Assembly (NCBI RefSeq): GCF_030248535.1
Contig: NZ_JAHGAJ010000011.1
Span: forward strand, 1 to 64,000
Direction of reading: 5' to 3'
DNA from: Vibrio sp. D404a
Lineage (GTDB): Bacteria; Pseudomonadota; Gammaproteobacteria; Enterobacterales; Vibrionaceae
Length of the DNA stretch: 64,000 nt
Shown here: piece by piece, positions 1 through 9,267 of the stretch
Numbering within the stretch: position 1 is the first letter of the stretch
Layout: every line of letters begins with the position of its first letter
Translations under genes and position numbers: made by a program
The notes under the pieces: generated by a model
The model's database searches: none
What the model saw: the letters and a program-made list of their open reading frames with translations, nothing else
Told to the model about the DNA's origin: nothing

Positions 1-7
1 CCCCTCC
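1..7 (-). tRNA. tRNA-Tyr, 5' end only (cut by window edge)
   Basis: The first seven bases are the complement of GGAGGGG, the 5' acceptor strand of the complete tRNA-Tyr gene at 98-182. The leader just upstream (8-53) also matches the leader of that gene. This is therefore the start of a second tandem tRNA-Tyr copy whose body lies outside the window. The identity is inferred from the shared acceptor end and leader, because the anticodon is not visible. Confidence 0.7.
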
Positions 8-53
8 AGGGTGTTTTCCTATCTAACATAGGCTCAATTGAAGTTTTCCCAAC
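8..53 (-). repeat. Leader/spacer repeat, copy 2, before tRNA-Tyr
   Basis: Read on the minus strand, this starts GTTGGGAAAA, has a short hairpin CCTAT...ATAGG, and ends GGAAAACACCCTGG directly before the tRNA 5' end. The same order of elements is found at 183-235. It is an imperfect direct repeat of the tRNA-Tyr leader and suggests the array grew by tandem duplication of a leader plus tRNA unit. Confidence 0.7.
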
Positions 54-97
54 GATTCAATCGAGGTTTTCTTATCTCTAAGGAGCTAAGAAGAATA

Positions 98-182
<85 letters not shown>

Positions 183-235
183 AGGGGTGTTTTCCTATCT
201 CTTGGTGGATAGGCTTAAGAAATGTTTTTCCCAAC
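183..235 (-). repeat. Leader/spacer repeat, copy 1, before tRNA-Tyr
   Basis: This is the transcribed leader of the tRNA-Tyr operon. It has the same parts as 8-53: GTTGGGAAAA, then a hairpin CCTATC...GATAGG, then GGAAAACACCCC and the tRNA. The hairpin arms are kept while the loop differs, which fits a structural role, for example in 5' processing. Confidence 0.65.
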
Positions 236-250
236 GCATCTCTCAAGTGC

Positions 251-285
251 GGAGCGCATCATAGCAAACACGTTTAACCTGTAAA
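251..285 (-). promoter_or_regulatory. Sigma-70 stable-RNA promoter for the tRNA-Tyr operon
   Basis: On the minus strand, TTTACA (280-285) is followed by a 16-base spacer and TATGAT (258-263), then a GC-rich discriminator GCGCTCCGC. A near-consensus promoter with a GC-rich discriminator is the usual pattern of stringently controlled stable-RNA genes. Transcription would start near 251, about 70 bases before the first tRNA. Confidence 0.8.
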
Positions 286-545
286 GAGTTTTTCTTATGG
301 TTTTGTGTTGAATGCTGCCTTTTTGGGCAAAGATAGCGAAAAGTGCGCGTTTTGCTCGGTAAGTGAACATATGTTCTGGCTGTACCGTATTGTCATCCTA
401 AATTATTGAGCCCGTAATAGGGGCTCAAATAGCAGTTAAATGGACATAAGCGACGCTTACTTCAATTTGAACGCTATGCTATAGCCTCGAATGTCAGCGG
501 AATTTAGCTACATTTACACTTCTTGACGTTACTCGACACTATCAG

Positions 546-573
546 TTGATAGAATACGGTTAATTACTTTATA
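546..573 (+). promoter_or_regulatory. Possible promoter of the RND efflux operon
   Basis: TTGATA (546-551) and TTTATA (568-573) are 16 bases apart, about 35 bases before the adaptor start. The rest of the gap between the tRNA promoter and this gene (286-545) shows no gene or clear regulatory site. The match is moderate and the assignment tentative. Confidence 0.35.
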
Positions 574-605
574 GAGATCTCGAATCTAACTTACAGACTA
601 TCGTT

Positions 606-1673
606 ATGACACATAAATCCATTTTATCTCTACTTAGCTTATCTATCATCTTGGCGTCTCCAGCCGTAGTCGCTAAGCGCATGGGACCAAGCGCAGTAAC
701 CGTGGTTACTGAGCAGGTCGATATTCATCAAGTTAACCAGTCACTTTCACTCGTTGGTAAGCTAGAAGCGGAACAATCCGTGATCATCTCTTCGGAGATC
801 TCTGGCAAAGTGGATTCTATTCACGTTAAAGCTAACCAAGACGTTAAGAAAGACCAATTGTTGGTTCAGTTGGATGACGATAAAGCGAAGGCCGCCGTGG
901 CTGAAGCAAAAGCATATCTAAAAGACGAGCGTCGTAAATTGGCAGAGTTTGAGCGTCTTGTGAAAAGAAATGCGATTACTCAAACAGAAATTGACGCACA
1001 GAAAACCAGTGTTGAAATCGCGTTAGCAAGATTGGACGCGGCAAATGCCAACCTAAAAGATCTTCATATTTCAGCACCATTCTCCGGCACCGTGGGTTTT
1101 ATTGACTTTAGCCGCGGCAAACTCGTCAGTTCAGGTACTGAATTGGTGACACTGGATGACTTATCTGTGATGCAGTTAGATCTTCAGGTTCCAGAGCGTT
1201 ACCTAGCGATGCTTTCAAAAGGTATGACAGTAACAGCACGCACAAGCGCATGGGGCGATACTGAATTCTCAGGCACTGTCGTGGGTATCGACTCACGCAT
1301 TAACACAGAAACGCTAAACCTGCGTGTTCGTATCCACTTCGATAACCCGAATGACTACTTAAAACCAGGTATGTTGGTTTCAGCTGAGATGGACTTCCCA
1401 GCAGTTGAAGCGCCAATCATCCCAGTACAAGCTCTGCAATATTCAGGCACTAAGCGTTATGTGTATGTTGTAGGCGAAGATAACAAAGCAACCCGTACCG
1501 AAGTATTCCTAGGCGCTCGTATCGATAACGAAGTGGTGATCGAGAAAGGCATCAATATTGGTGACAAGATCGTGGTTCAAGGCATTGTGAATATGCGTGA
1601 TGGCGTACAGGTTCAAGAGCTTGGTGTGACGACGTCAGCAAAGCGTCAACCTCAGCAAGAGGAAGCTAACTAA
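606..1673 (+). CDS. RND efflux periplasmic adaptor (membrane fusion protein)
   Basis: A 355-residue MFP/HlyD-type adaptor that links an inner-membrane RND pump to an outer-membrane channel. A signal peptide covers about 1-23 (cut near VVA-KR). The two halves of the lipoyl/barrel-sandwich domain are at about 48-92 and 152-185, flanking a coiled-coil hairpin at 95-150. A beta-barrel and membrane-proximal domain follow to about 345. Its TAA overlaps the ATG of the pump by one base (TAATG), so the two are translationally coupled. No TolC-type channel is nearby, so a channel encoded elsewhere is presumably used. The pair resembles the Vex pumps of Vibrio, but I cannot say which. The ribosome binding site is weak. 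Confidence 0.93.
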   Translation: MTHKSILSLLSLSIILASPAVVAKRMGPSAVTVVTEQVDIHQVNQSLSLVGKLEAEQSVIISSEISGKVDSIHVKANQDVKKDQLLVQLDDDKAKAAVAEAKAYLKDERRKLAEFERLVKRNAITQTEIDAQKTSVEIALARLDAANANLKDLHISAPFSGTVGFIDFSRGKLVSSGTELVTLDDLSVMQLDLQVPERYLAMLSKGMTVTARTSAWGDTEFSGTVVGIDSRINTETLNLRVRIHFDNPNDYLKPGMLVSAEMDFPAVEAPIIPVQALQYSGTKRYVYVVGEDNKATRTEVFLGARIDNEVVIEKGINIGDKIVVQGIVNMRDGVQVQELGVTTSAKRQPQQEEAN

Positions 1674-4600
1674 TGCTGTTATCTGATGTTTCAGTAAAAA
1701 GACCGGTCGCCGCACTGGTTCTAAGTTTGCTGTTAGTGGTGTTTGGTATTGTCTCTTTCAGTAAGCTTGCTGTACGTGAAATGCCAGACATTGAGAGCCC
1801 TGTGGTCTCGATCAGTACTCGTTACGAAGGTGCTTCTGCGACCATCATTGAAAGCCAGATCACCTCCAACCTTGAGGATCAGCTTTCTGGTATCAGTGGT
1901 ATTGATGAGATTGAGTCGACGACACGTAATGGCTCGTCACGTATTACTATCACCTTTGAGTTGGGTTACGACCTAAATACTGGTGTAAGTGATGTCCGTG
2001 ATGCGGTGGCGCGAGCTCAGCGTTCTTTGCCAGATGAGGCTGACGATCCGATTGTTTATAAGAACAACGGTAGTGGTGAGGCATCTCTTTATATAAACCT
2101 TAGCTCTACGGAGATGGACCGAACCCAACTAACCGATTACACCGAACGTGTGCTTATCGACCGATTCAGTCTGATTTCAGGTGTGAGCTCGGTGGACATC
2201 TCGGGTGGTCTCTACAAGGTAATGTACGTCAAGCTCAAGCCCGAGCTGATGGCAGGTCGTGGTGTAACCGCTACTGATATCACCACGGCGCTTCGCAATG
2301 AGAACATTGAGAGCCCGGGTGGTGAGGTACGTAATGACGCGATCGTAATGTCGGTTCGTACTGCACGTTCATATACCCAAGCTGAAGATTTCGAGTATCT
2401 GGTTGTTAAGCGTGCATCGGATAACTCTCCTATCTACCTAAAAGATGTTGCGGATGTCTATATTGGTGCTGAGAACGAAAACTCGACCTTCAAGAGTGAC
2501 GGTATCGTCAACGTAAGTATGGGTATCGTGCCACAATCGGATGCTAACCCGCTTGAAGTTGCCGATCTGGTCCACAAAGAAGTTGAGAACATCCAAAAGT
2601 TCTTACCGGATGGTACGCGATTGGCGATTGATTATGACTCAACTGTCTTTATCGACCGTTCAATCTCTGAGGTATATAGCACCCTGTTTGTTACCGGTGG
2701 TTTGGTTATCTTGGTGCTGTACGTATTTATCGGCCAAGCTCGTGCGACCTTGATCCCTGCGGTGACGGTGCCAGTATCGTTGATCTCATCGTTTATCGCT
2801 GCCTACTACTTTGGCTTCTCGATCAACCTGATCACGCTGATGGCACTGATCTTATCGATTGGTCTGGTTGTGGATGACGCGATCGTAGTGGTCGAGAACA
2901 TCTTCCACCACATTGAACGCGGTGAATCACCACTTTTAGCTGCCTATAAAGGCACTCGTGAAGTAGGTTTCGCGGTTATTGCAACTACGCTGGTTCTAGT
3001 GATGGTGTTCCTACCGATCTCCTTTATGGACGGTATGGTGGGTCTGCTGTTTACGGAGTTCTCAGTATTGCTGGCGATGTCGGTGATCTTCTCGTCGCTG
3101 GTTGCTTTAACCCTGACGCCAGTATTGGGCAGCAAGATCTTAAAAGCTAACGTGAAACCGAATCGCTTCAACCACTTCGTTGAGCGTGTTTTCGGCAAGC
3201 TAGAAAAAGGCTATCGCAGCGTTTTGCGTCGTGCGCTGGCTTGGCGTTTGGCTGCACCAATCATCATCATCGCGTGTTTGGGTGGTAGTTATGGCCTGAT
3301 GCAACAAGTGCCTGCACAGTTGACTCCTCAAGAAGACCGAGGCGTTATCTTTGCGTTTGTTCGTGGTGCGGATGCAACCAGTTATAACCGCATGTCTGCC
3401 AATATGGACTTGGTTGAAGAACGCTTGATGCCATTGCTTGGTCAGGGTTTCTTGAAGTCGTTCAGCCTGCAATCGCCAGCGTTTGGCGGTAATGCAGGTG
3501 ACCAAACGGGCTTTGTTATCATGATTCTAGAAGACTGGGATGAACGTGATGCAACCGCTCAAGAGGCGTTAGGACAAGTTCGTAAGGCACTCAACGGCAT
3601 TCCAGATGTGCGTATCTTCCCATTCATGCCGGGCTTCCGTGGTGGCTCGAGTGAACCTGTTCAGTTTGTTCTTGGTGGCTCTGACTACCCTGAACTGCAA
3701 AAGTGGGCAGAGATCCTCAAGCAAGCAGCTGAAGACTCGCCAATGATGGAAGGCGCGGACATCGATTACTCAGAGAAAACGCCTGAGCTATTGGTGACGG
3801 TAGATAAACAGCGTGCCGCTGAACTAGGTGTGAGTGTTTCCGATATCTCAGACACACTAGAGATCATGCTGGGCGGTAAGAGTGAAACAACCTTCGTTGA
3901 GCGTGGTGAAGAGTACGACGTTTACCTGCGTGGTGACGAGAACAGCTTCAACAATGCCAATGATCTCAGCCAAATTTACATGAGAACTCAATCGGGTGAA
4001 TTAGTTACGCTGGATACGTTGACTAAGATTGAGGAAGTGGCATCGTCGATTCGTTTGTCTCACTACAACAAGCAGAAATCGATCACTATTAAAGCCAACT
4101 TGATGGAAGGCTACACCTTAGGTGATGCCCTTGATTTCCTTGATGAACAGGCGATTGAGATGCTGCCGGGTGATATCTCGGTGAGCTACTCTGGCGAGTC
4201 GAAAGACTTTAAAGAGAACCAATCGAGCATTCTTGTGGTGTTTGCCTTGGCGATGTTGGTAGCGTACTTGGTACTAGCTGCTCAGTTTGAAAGCTTCATC
4301 AACCCACTGGTGGTGATGTTCACTGTACCTATGGGGATCTTTGGTGGTTTCTTAGGCTTGGTGCTGATGAGTCAAGGTCTGAACGTCTACAGTCAGATCG
4401 GTATGATCATGTTGATCGGTATGGTAACTAAGAATGGTATCTTGATCGTAGAGTTTGCCAACCAACTGCGTGACCGTGGCATTGAGTTTGAAAAAGCGAT
4501 TGTTGATGCGTCGGCGCGTCGTCTGCGTCCAATCATGATGACGGCATTTACCACGCTAGCGGGTGCGATTCCATTGATTACCTCAACGGGTGCGGGTTAC

Positions 4601-4786
4601 GAGAGCCGCGTTGCGGTAGGTACGGTTATCTTCTTCGGTATGGGCTTTGCGACGCTGGTAACGCTGTTTGTTATCCCTGCGATGTACCGCCTGATCTCGG
4701 GTGCAACAAGAGCTCCGGGTCACGTAGAGGCAGAGCTAAACAAAGCACTGAGTCACGACACGGTAGGTCGTACCTCACACGGATAA
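1673..4786 (+). CDS. RND (HAE1) multidrug efflux pump
   Basis: A 1037-residue inner-membrane proton/drug antiporter of the AcrB/MexF class, at the family's usual length. TM1 is at about 12-31. The proton-relay pair Asp401-Asp402 sits in GLVVDDAIVVVEN of TM4. The partner lysine is Lys920 in GMVTKNG of TM10. Two large periplasmic loops follow TM1 and TM7. It overlaps the adaptor by one base and ends at a strong terminator (4808-4845), so the operon is these two genes only. Substrates (drugs, bile salts, detergents) cannot be read from the sequence. Confidence 0.95.
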   Translation: MLLSDVSVKRPVAALVLSLLLVVFGIVSFSKLAVREMPDIESPVVSISTRYEGASATIIESQITSNLEDQLSGISGIDEIESTTRNGSSRITITFELGYDLNTGVSDVRDAVARAQRSLPDEADDPIVYKNNGSGEASLYINLSSTEMDRTQLTDYTERVLIDRFSLISGVSSVDISGGLYKVMYVKLKPELMAGRGVTATDITTALRNENIESPGGEVRNDAIVMSVRTARSYTQAEDFEYLVVKRASDNSPIYLKDVADVYIGAENENSTFKSDGIVNVSMGIVPQSDANPLEVADLVHKEVENIQKFLPDGTRLAIDYDSTVFIDRSISEVYSTLFVTGGLVILVLYVFIGQARATLIPAVTVPVSLISSFIAAYYFGFSINLITLMALILSIGLVVDDAIVVVENIFHHIERGESPLLAAYKGTREVGFAVIATTLVLVMVFLPISFMDGMVGLLFTEFSVLLAMSVIFSSLVALTLTPVLGSKILKANVKPNRFNHFVERVFGKLEKGYRSVLRRALAWRLAAPIIIIACLGGSYGLMQQVPAQLTPQEDRGVIFAFVRGADATSYNRMSANMDLVEERLMPLLGQGFLKSFSLQSPAFGGNAGDQTGFVIMILEDWDERDATAQEALGQVRKALNGIPDVRIFPFMPGFRGGSSEPVQFVLGGSDYPELQKWAEILKQAAEDSPMMEGADIDYSEKTPELLVTVDKQRAAELGVSVSDISDTLEIMLGGKSETTFVERGEEYDVYLRGDENSFNNANDLSQIYMRTQSGELVTLDTLTKIEEVASSIRLSHYNKQKSITIKANLMEGYTLGDALDFLDEQAIEMLPGDISVSYSGESKDFKENQSSILVVFALAMLVAYLVLAAQFESFINPLVVMFTVPMGIFGGFLGLVLMSQGLNVYSQIGMIMLIGMVTKNGILIVEFANQLRDRGIEFEKAIVDASARRLRPIMMTAFTTLAGAIPLITSTGAGYESRVAVGTVIFFGMGFATLVTLFVIPAMYRLISGATRAPGHVEAELNKALSHDTVGRTSHG

Positions 4787-4807
4787 ACAGTCTTTTGACT
4801 GAATACT

Positions 4808-4845
4808 AAAAAGCTCGGCTTCTGAATGGAAGTCGAGCTTTTTTA
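4808..4845 (+). terminator. Rho-independent terminator of the RND operon
   Basis: AAAAAGCTCG...CGAGCTTTTTT forms a long stem (with CTTC/GAAG continuing it) around a TGAATG loop, followed by a T run. The A run on the other side lets it also serve the minus-strand gene elbB, which ends at 4879. Confidence 0.85.
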
Positions 4846-4878
4846 TTGTTTGGAGTATGGGAGAGGAGCTGTTAGCTG

Positions 4879-5529
4879 TTACGCTCTCGCGATAACCTCT
4901 TTCACCAAACGTTCGATACCTGAGTTGGCTTCCGAAATAGAGCCAGCCAACATATAAGCAGGAGTAGAGACAATATTGTGCTGATCATCGATAACAATAT
5001 CATCTACTGGGCACTCTTGGTGCGCACCTCCTAACTGCTGGAATGCGCTAGCGGTGTCTTCATCGTTACCGATTGTGCCCTTTGCTTGAGAAGCGTAAAC
5101 CATAGGAATGATCACTGGCGCAATACACATGTAGCCAGCGGGTTTCTTAGCTTGTGAAAAAGAAAGGCATGCGTTCTTAACATCTTCATTGATCTGGCAA
5201 TCTGCTTGAGCAACAGCAAAGGTGGTTAAGTTCTTCGCTGCACCAAAACCGCCCGGCACAATCAAGGCATCAAAGTCTTGAGCAACGAGCTGTTGGACAT
5301 CCTGAACATTACCTCGAGCAATTCGCGCTGACTCGACCAGTACGTTTCGCGACTCTTCCGTTACCTCGCCAGTCAGGTGGTTGACCACATGTAACTGGTC
5401 GATATTAGGAGCAAAGCAATGCCATGTCGCCCCTTCTTTTTCAATAGCGTGTAGCGTTAATACCGCTTCATGGATCTCGGCTCCGTCAAATACACCGCAG
5501 CCACTTAAAATCACAGCAATCTTTTTCAT
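4879..5529 (-). CDS. elbB: Isoprenoid biosynthesis glyoxalase ElbB (DJ-1/PfpI fold)
   Basis: A 216-residue cytoplasmic protein of the DJ-1/PfpI superfamily, matching the E. coli ElbB length (217). It shows the family start MKKIAVILSGCGVFDG, the glycine-rich VPGGFGAAKNL at about 91-101 and the nucleophile-elbow cysteine Cys135 in MCIAPV. Family members have weak glyoxalase activity and are linked to isoprenoid metabolism. The start at 5529 is chosen because AGGGA lies six bases before it and the product aligns from its first residue; an upstream in-frame ATG at 5571 would add 14 unrelated residues. It is a stand-alone gene. Confidence 0.93.
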   Translation of the reverse strand: MKKIAVILSGCGVFDGAEIHEAVLTLHAIEKEGATWHCFAPNIDQLHVVNHLTGEVTEESRNVLVESARIARGNVQDVQQLVAQDFDALIVPGGFGAAKNLTTFAVAQADCQINEDVKNACLSFSQAKKPAGYMCIAPVIIPMVYASQAKGTIGNDEDTASAFQQLGGAHQECPVDDIVIDDQHNIVSTPAYMLAGSISEANSGIERLVKEVIARA

Positions 5530-5620
5530 GGTAGTCCCTAAGGTTTGATGGTCATTGTTAATGGTGCTCAACGTTTAATTGGCTCGAACATCTTTAACTC
5601 AGAGCCTTAACGTTGAACTG

Positions 5621-6229
5621 TTAATTTTGTTGTGTCGTTTGGGTTTCGAGGTATTGCAGTGTGTTTAATAGGTCTTGTACAGAACTATGGCCTTTAATTC
5701 GTACTAGATACTGCCCATTTACCACGAAGCTGGGGATTCTCGTAATTTGTGCTTGCTTAGTTTTAGACTCCGCATTTTTCATCAAAAAATCAACCTGTTG
5801 CTTCTGATTTATTGACATCTGTTCGGGTACTAATAAGTCGTATTTCTCAAACAATTCTCGTCGCTTGTTTTGATTGTTTGAAGAATATTTTTGTTGAAAA
5901 TGAAAAAGGTCATTGAGCATTTCACTACTAATGCTTTTTTTCTGAACAAGGAACGCATAATAAAGATTTGCTGAAGCTCGGGTAGAGTCGTTGAATACTA
6001 CGTGAACGCGGTTCAGTTCCAACTCACCAGATTGTTCACTGGGGTGCAATATAGAGGTCATCTTCCAGCACGGTCCACATGTTAACGAAAAGAACTTTTC
6101 ATGCGGGTGGCTAGTTTCGTATGGTTCACTTAACTTTGAGTACTGCTTACCTTCAATTGGTGACGAAAAGCCAAGAGTGCTATGCAGTAGTAAAGCTGTC
6201 GAAATTAATATCTTAGTTAGATTGTACAT
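5621..6229 (-). CDS. DsbA-like periplasmic thiol:disulfide oxidoreductase
   Basis: A 202-residue exported thioredoxin-fold protein. The signal peptide is about 1-22, the redox motif CGPC is at 51-54, and the cis-proline loop is in TRIPSFVVNGQY near 165. A helical insertion between the two halves of the fold follows the DsbA layout, but the active site is CGPC (thioredoxin-like) rather than CPHC. It is read divergently from the Tad pilus locus with a 259-base AT-rich gap between them. Shared composition and position suggest it may fold cysteine-containing Tad parts; that is inference. Confidence 0.85.
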   Translation of the reverse strand: MYNLTKILISTALLLHSTLGFSSPIEGKQYSKLSEPYETSHPHEKFFSLTCGPCWKMTSILHPSEQSGELELNRVHVVFNDSTRASANLYYAFLVQKKSISSEMLNDLFHFQQKYSSNNQNKRRELFEKYDLLVPEQMSINQKQQVDFLMKNAESKTKQAQITRIPSFVVNGQYLVRIKGHSSVQDLLNTLQYLETQTTQQN

Positions 6230-6488
6230 AACACCTCTGTTTACATGATTAATTAAAATATCTCTCCATTATTGAAAATAATATATAAGAAATTAAGTAA
6301 GATAGTTTAAGGGACTGTAAGTCGCGTATCATATAGTTATGTTCACTTTTCTTACATTCTCTTAATATATATATCAGTTATTTATTGTTAGTTTTTTCTG
6401 GCTTGAAAAATTAGAAACACGATGGTTATGTTTTTATCTTGAGTTTAGCCATTATGTTGTTAGATAAACCAAAAAATCTGAGAAAATT

Positions 6489-6698
6489 ATGTTCACAAAA
6501 CTATACGTAAACACAAAGCTTGCACTATCTGAATTCAAAAAAGACCAGCAAGGTGTAACTGCAATTGAATATGCAATTATCGGTGTGGCAATTTCAGCAA
6601 TCGTTTTGGCCGTATTTAACGGTGATAATGGTCTGAAAAGTGCACTTCAAGGCTCAATGACAACAATCACAGAGAATATTACTGAAGCCAATAAGTAA
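6489..6698 (+). CDS. flp: Flp-type IVb major pilin
   Basis: A 69-residue prepilin, the structural subunit of the Tad/Flp pilus. A short leader ends at Gly22. Cleavage gives a mature N-terminus VTAIEYAII, with the Glu at +5 (residue 27) and Tyr at +6 that define the Flp family, followed by a hydrophobic helix to about 45. The peptidase gene tadV follows 11 bases later. It is the first gene of the locus, so the promoter should lie in 6230-6488; no strong sigma-70 match is evident there. Confidence 0.95.
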   Translation: MFTKLYVNTKLALSEFKKDQQGVTAIEYAIIGVAISAIVLAVFNGDNGLKSALQGSMTTITENITEANK

Positions 6699-6709
6699 GT
6701 AAAAACCTA

Positions 6710-7153
6710 ATGATCGGTAACCTTTCATTGGTCTGGTGGCTATTATTAGCCACCATTTCAATCTTAATTTGTTATTCTGATATCCGTTACCGAAAAATAC
6801 CAAATGAATACTGCTTAATGGTTTTGGTTCTTTCGCTGATTCTATGGGTATCTTCAGAACGTGATTGGGGAACAATAACAATAAGCTTAATTTTTCTAAT
6901 CGGCGGTTTTTTTCTTTTTCTAATCGGCGTTTGGGGCGCTGGGGATGCAAAGCTAATCGCTTCTTTCAGTCCTTTGTTTGATCCTAGTTTGTTACCTTTA
7001 GGTTTTTTTATTACCGCCTCTACTGGGGTCACTATTGGAGTCATACAGATAGCGATAAGCTATTTATTTGGCAATAACGAGAAGCATAGAGGTGTTCCAT
7101 ACGCCGTTGCGATATGTGTAGGGTCTTTATTTACAGCGCTTGCGAGCTTTTAG
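6710..7153 (+). CDS. tadV: Tad prepilin peptidase (A24 family, TadV/CpaA)
   Basis: A 147-residue inner-membrane aspartyl protease that cleaves the Flp prepilin and the TadE/TadF pseudopilins. About four membrane helices are visible. The two catalytic aspartates of the family are present: Asp24 in SDIRYRKIPN and Asp79 in the GxGD motif GAGDAKL. It lacks the N-methyltransferase part of PilD-type enzymes, as is normal for TadV. The ribosome binding site is poor, so translation may depend on read-through from flp. Confidence 0.92.
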   Translation: MIGNLSLVWWLLLATISILICYSDIRYRKIPNEYCLMVLVLSLILWVSSERDWGTITISLIFLIGGFFLFLIGVWGAGDAKLIASFSPLFDPSLLPLGFFITASTGVTIGVIQIAISYLFGNNEKHRGVPYAVAICVGSLFTALASF

Positions 7154-7162
7154 TGGTTTTAT

Positions 7163-7927
7163 ATGAAAACAAAAATCTTATTGGTCTTACCGATTTTGAT
7201 AATTACGCTTGGTGTATATAGCTTGATACAAAGGTTGTCTCTTGACCAGATTGAAAGCACAGAAATCAAAGTTGAACCAGTTAAAAAAGTAATGGTTTAT
7301 CGATTGAATAAAAATGTAATAAAAGGCGAGAAGCTAGAACGAAGCCATGTTGTAATCGAAAGTTTGACTGAGGAAGAGTCAAATAACATAGGCGTTAAAA
7401 AAGATGTGGAAATAGACTTTATTCTTGGCGGTTTATTTTTAGATGACATGGAAGGAGGAGAGTATCTGTTTCCAAATGACATGATTCGACCTGATGACGA
7501 AGGCTACATAAATTTCATTATATCTAAGGGTAAAGTCCCTTATTCCATAGCGTTTCCCCAATCACAGGTTTTCGGTAGTGGAATTGTTCAAGACAGCTAT
7601 GTTGATATTATCTCTATTTCAGAGTCTGATTCTATCGCAGAAAATTATGTATCGATTGAACCGTTATTCATGAATGTTCGGGTATTAAAGGTCCAAGAAA
7701 TAGAAAGCATTAATGATGATGTCAGTGAAACATCGATTAGCGTCATTTTGGAGCTGACACCTAAACAATTAACCCAGTTATTAGTTGCAAAAAGAGTTAG
7801 TGATTTAGATATCTACCAATCTACAGGCGAGAACAAGATTAATACGCTTCAGGCAGATAGTGGAGATGTTTTACCTTACTTTCATGCTGTTACTGAGTTT
7901 CGCGCCAAGAGTAAAACATTTAATTAG
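7163..7927 (+). CDS. rcpC: Tad pilus assembly protein RcpC/CpaB
   Basis: A 254-residue Tad component. An N-terminal signal anchor (about 4-22) is followed by a SAF-type domain around 45-105 (motif RLNKNVIKGEKLERSHVV) and a C-terminal RcpC/CpaB domain. Family members sit in the periplasm and modify or stabilise the secretin. It lies between the peptidase and secretin genes, the standard Tad order, with gaps of about 9 bases on each side. It is shorter than some CpaB proteins and the middle is poorly conserved. Confidence 0.88.
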   Translation: MKTKILLVLPILIITLGVYSLIQRLSLDQIESTEIKVEPVKKVMVYRLNKNVIKGEKLERSHVVIESLTEEESNNIGVKKDVEIDFILGGLFLDDMEGGEYLFPNDMIRPDDEGYINFIISKGKVPYSIAFPQSQVFGSGIVQDSYVDIISISESDSIAENYVSIEPLFMNVRVLKVQEIESINDDVSETSISVILELTPKQLTQLLVAKRVSDLDIYQSTGENKINTLQADSGDVLPYFHAVTEFRAKSKTFN

Positions 7928-7935
7928 GTCAAAAC

Positions 7936-9267
7936 ATGAAATCATTATTAAAAGCGCTTTGGTTGGTTTCTCTGTGTTTGTTATGGACCAGTAAAGTGAG
8001 TGGCCAGTCAGATATGAGTCTGCTAGTCGATGAAGCGACAACACTTGCAACAAAAAGCTCAATCAAGTCCGTATTTATTGCTAATCCAGAGGTTGCAGAT
8101 TACCAAGTGATAGGTAAAAAGCAGATTGCCGTATATGGAATCAATGTAGGTACGACTTCGCTAATTGTGTTTGATCATGATGATCAGGTGTTGTTGTCAA
8201 AAAAAATTGAGGTCGAGCGTAGTTTTAAATCGATCTCCCGACAAATAAAAAAACGATTTCCTGAATCAACCGTAGAGATTAGTAACCTTGATCAGCAAGT
8301 TATTATTAGTGGAACGGTTTCTTCACACAAGATAAAAGACCAAATCTATGCTCTCGTCGGTTCAATGTTAGATAAGAAAAAAGAGCAGCAACAATTTCAC
8401 TGGACTTTTGAAGATGAAGAGTGGCCAGTTGATTTTATGACTCGTGATAAATACAAAGGTGTTATTAACAATATTGAAGTTGCTGCCGTCAAACAAGTTA
8501 ACGTCAAAATTACTATTGCGGAAGTATCTCACCGAGTACTTGAAGAGTTTGGTGTTCAATACTTTAACAATAGCCTAGGTGAAGCAGGCGTATTCGTTAA
8601 TAAACTTAGTTCATTCAGTGCATCGGATATCGTTTCTATTATTACTGCTTCAAATAACGGCAGCATTGGACAGATATTAGCCGAGCCAAACCTATCTGTT
8701 ATTTCAGGTGAAACCGCCAGTTTCTTGGTCGGAGGAGAGCTACCTGTAGTAACCGTCATTGACGACAAAACCAATGTTCAATTTAAAGAGTTTGGTATTG
8801 GTCTCAACGTGATGGCGAAGGTTGCTCAAGACGACCAGATTAAGCTGTCGTTAATTCCGAAAGTCAGTTCCCTTGATACTCAATATGCCAATGATGCCTA
8901 TGATTTACCCGCGCTCAAAACACGTCGAGCGATGACGACGATTCAATTGGGCGACGGGCAGAGCTTTGTATTAGGAGGATTGATGAGTTCAGAAGAGAAA
9001 GAGAGTCTGAATAAGATCCCCTTTGTAGGCGACATTCCTGTTCTAGGTGCTTTATTTAGACATACCCAAACTGAACGCAATAAAACAGAGTTGATTATTG
9101 TCGCAACAGTTAGCTTGATCAAACCGGTCACTTCGACAGAGATCCAATTGCCTGTAATGGAAAGAAGTTCGACATTGGGGCGCTTTTTTGCGTTGCCTGA
9201 TACCTCCTCACCTGAGAGTAAACGTTGGGCGAAAGAGATCTTTTCAACTGGAGGTTTCATCCAATGA
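7936..9267 (+). CDS. rcpA: Tad outer-membrane secretin RcpA/CpaC
   Basis: A 443-residue secretin that forms the outer-membrane pore of the Tad pilus. The signal peptide covers about 1-23. A pilus N-terminal domain (about 28-95) is followed by a BON-like region (about 96-140). The secretin domain runs from about 175 to 400 and includes GQILAEPNLSVISGE and the family pattern IPFVGDIPVLGALFR. It shares ATGA with the next gene (four-base overlap), indicating translational coupling. Confidence 0.93.
   Translation: MKSLLKALWLVSLCLLWTSKVSGQSDMSLLVDEATTLATKSSIKSVFIANPEVADYQVIGKKQIAVYGINVGTTSLIVFDHDDQVLLSKKIEVERSFKSISRQIKKRFPESTVEISNLDQQVIISGTVSSHKIKDQIYALVGSMLDKKKEQQQFHWTFEDEEWPVDFMTRDKYKGVINNIEVAAVKQVNVKITIAEVSHRVLEEFGVQYFNNSLGEAGVFVNKLSSFSASDIVSIITASNNGSIGQILAEPNLSVISGETASFLVGGELPVVTVIDDKTNVQFKEFGIGLNVMAKVAQDDQIKLSLIPKVSSLDTQYANDAYDLPALKTRRAMTTIQLGDGQSFVLGGLMSSEEKESLNKIPFVGDIPVLGALFRHTQTERNKTELIIVATVSLIKPVTSTEIQLPVMERSSTLGRFFALPDTSSPESKRWAKEIFSTGGFIQ

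Noticed and set aside
3200..3505. Antisense open frame within the RND pump gene
   Set aside because: The pump reading frame is intact and has all family motifs; the reverse frame is a by-product of its codon use.
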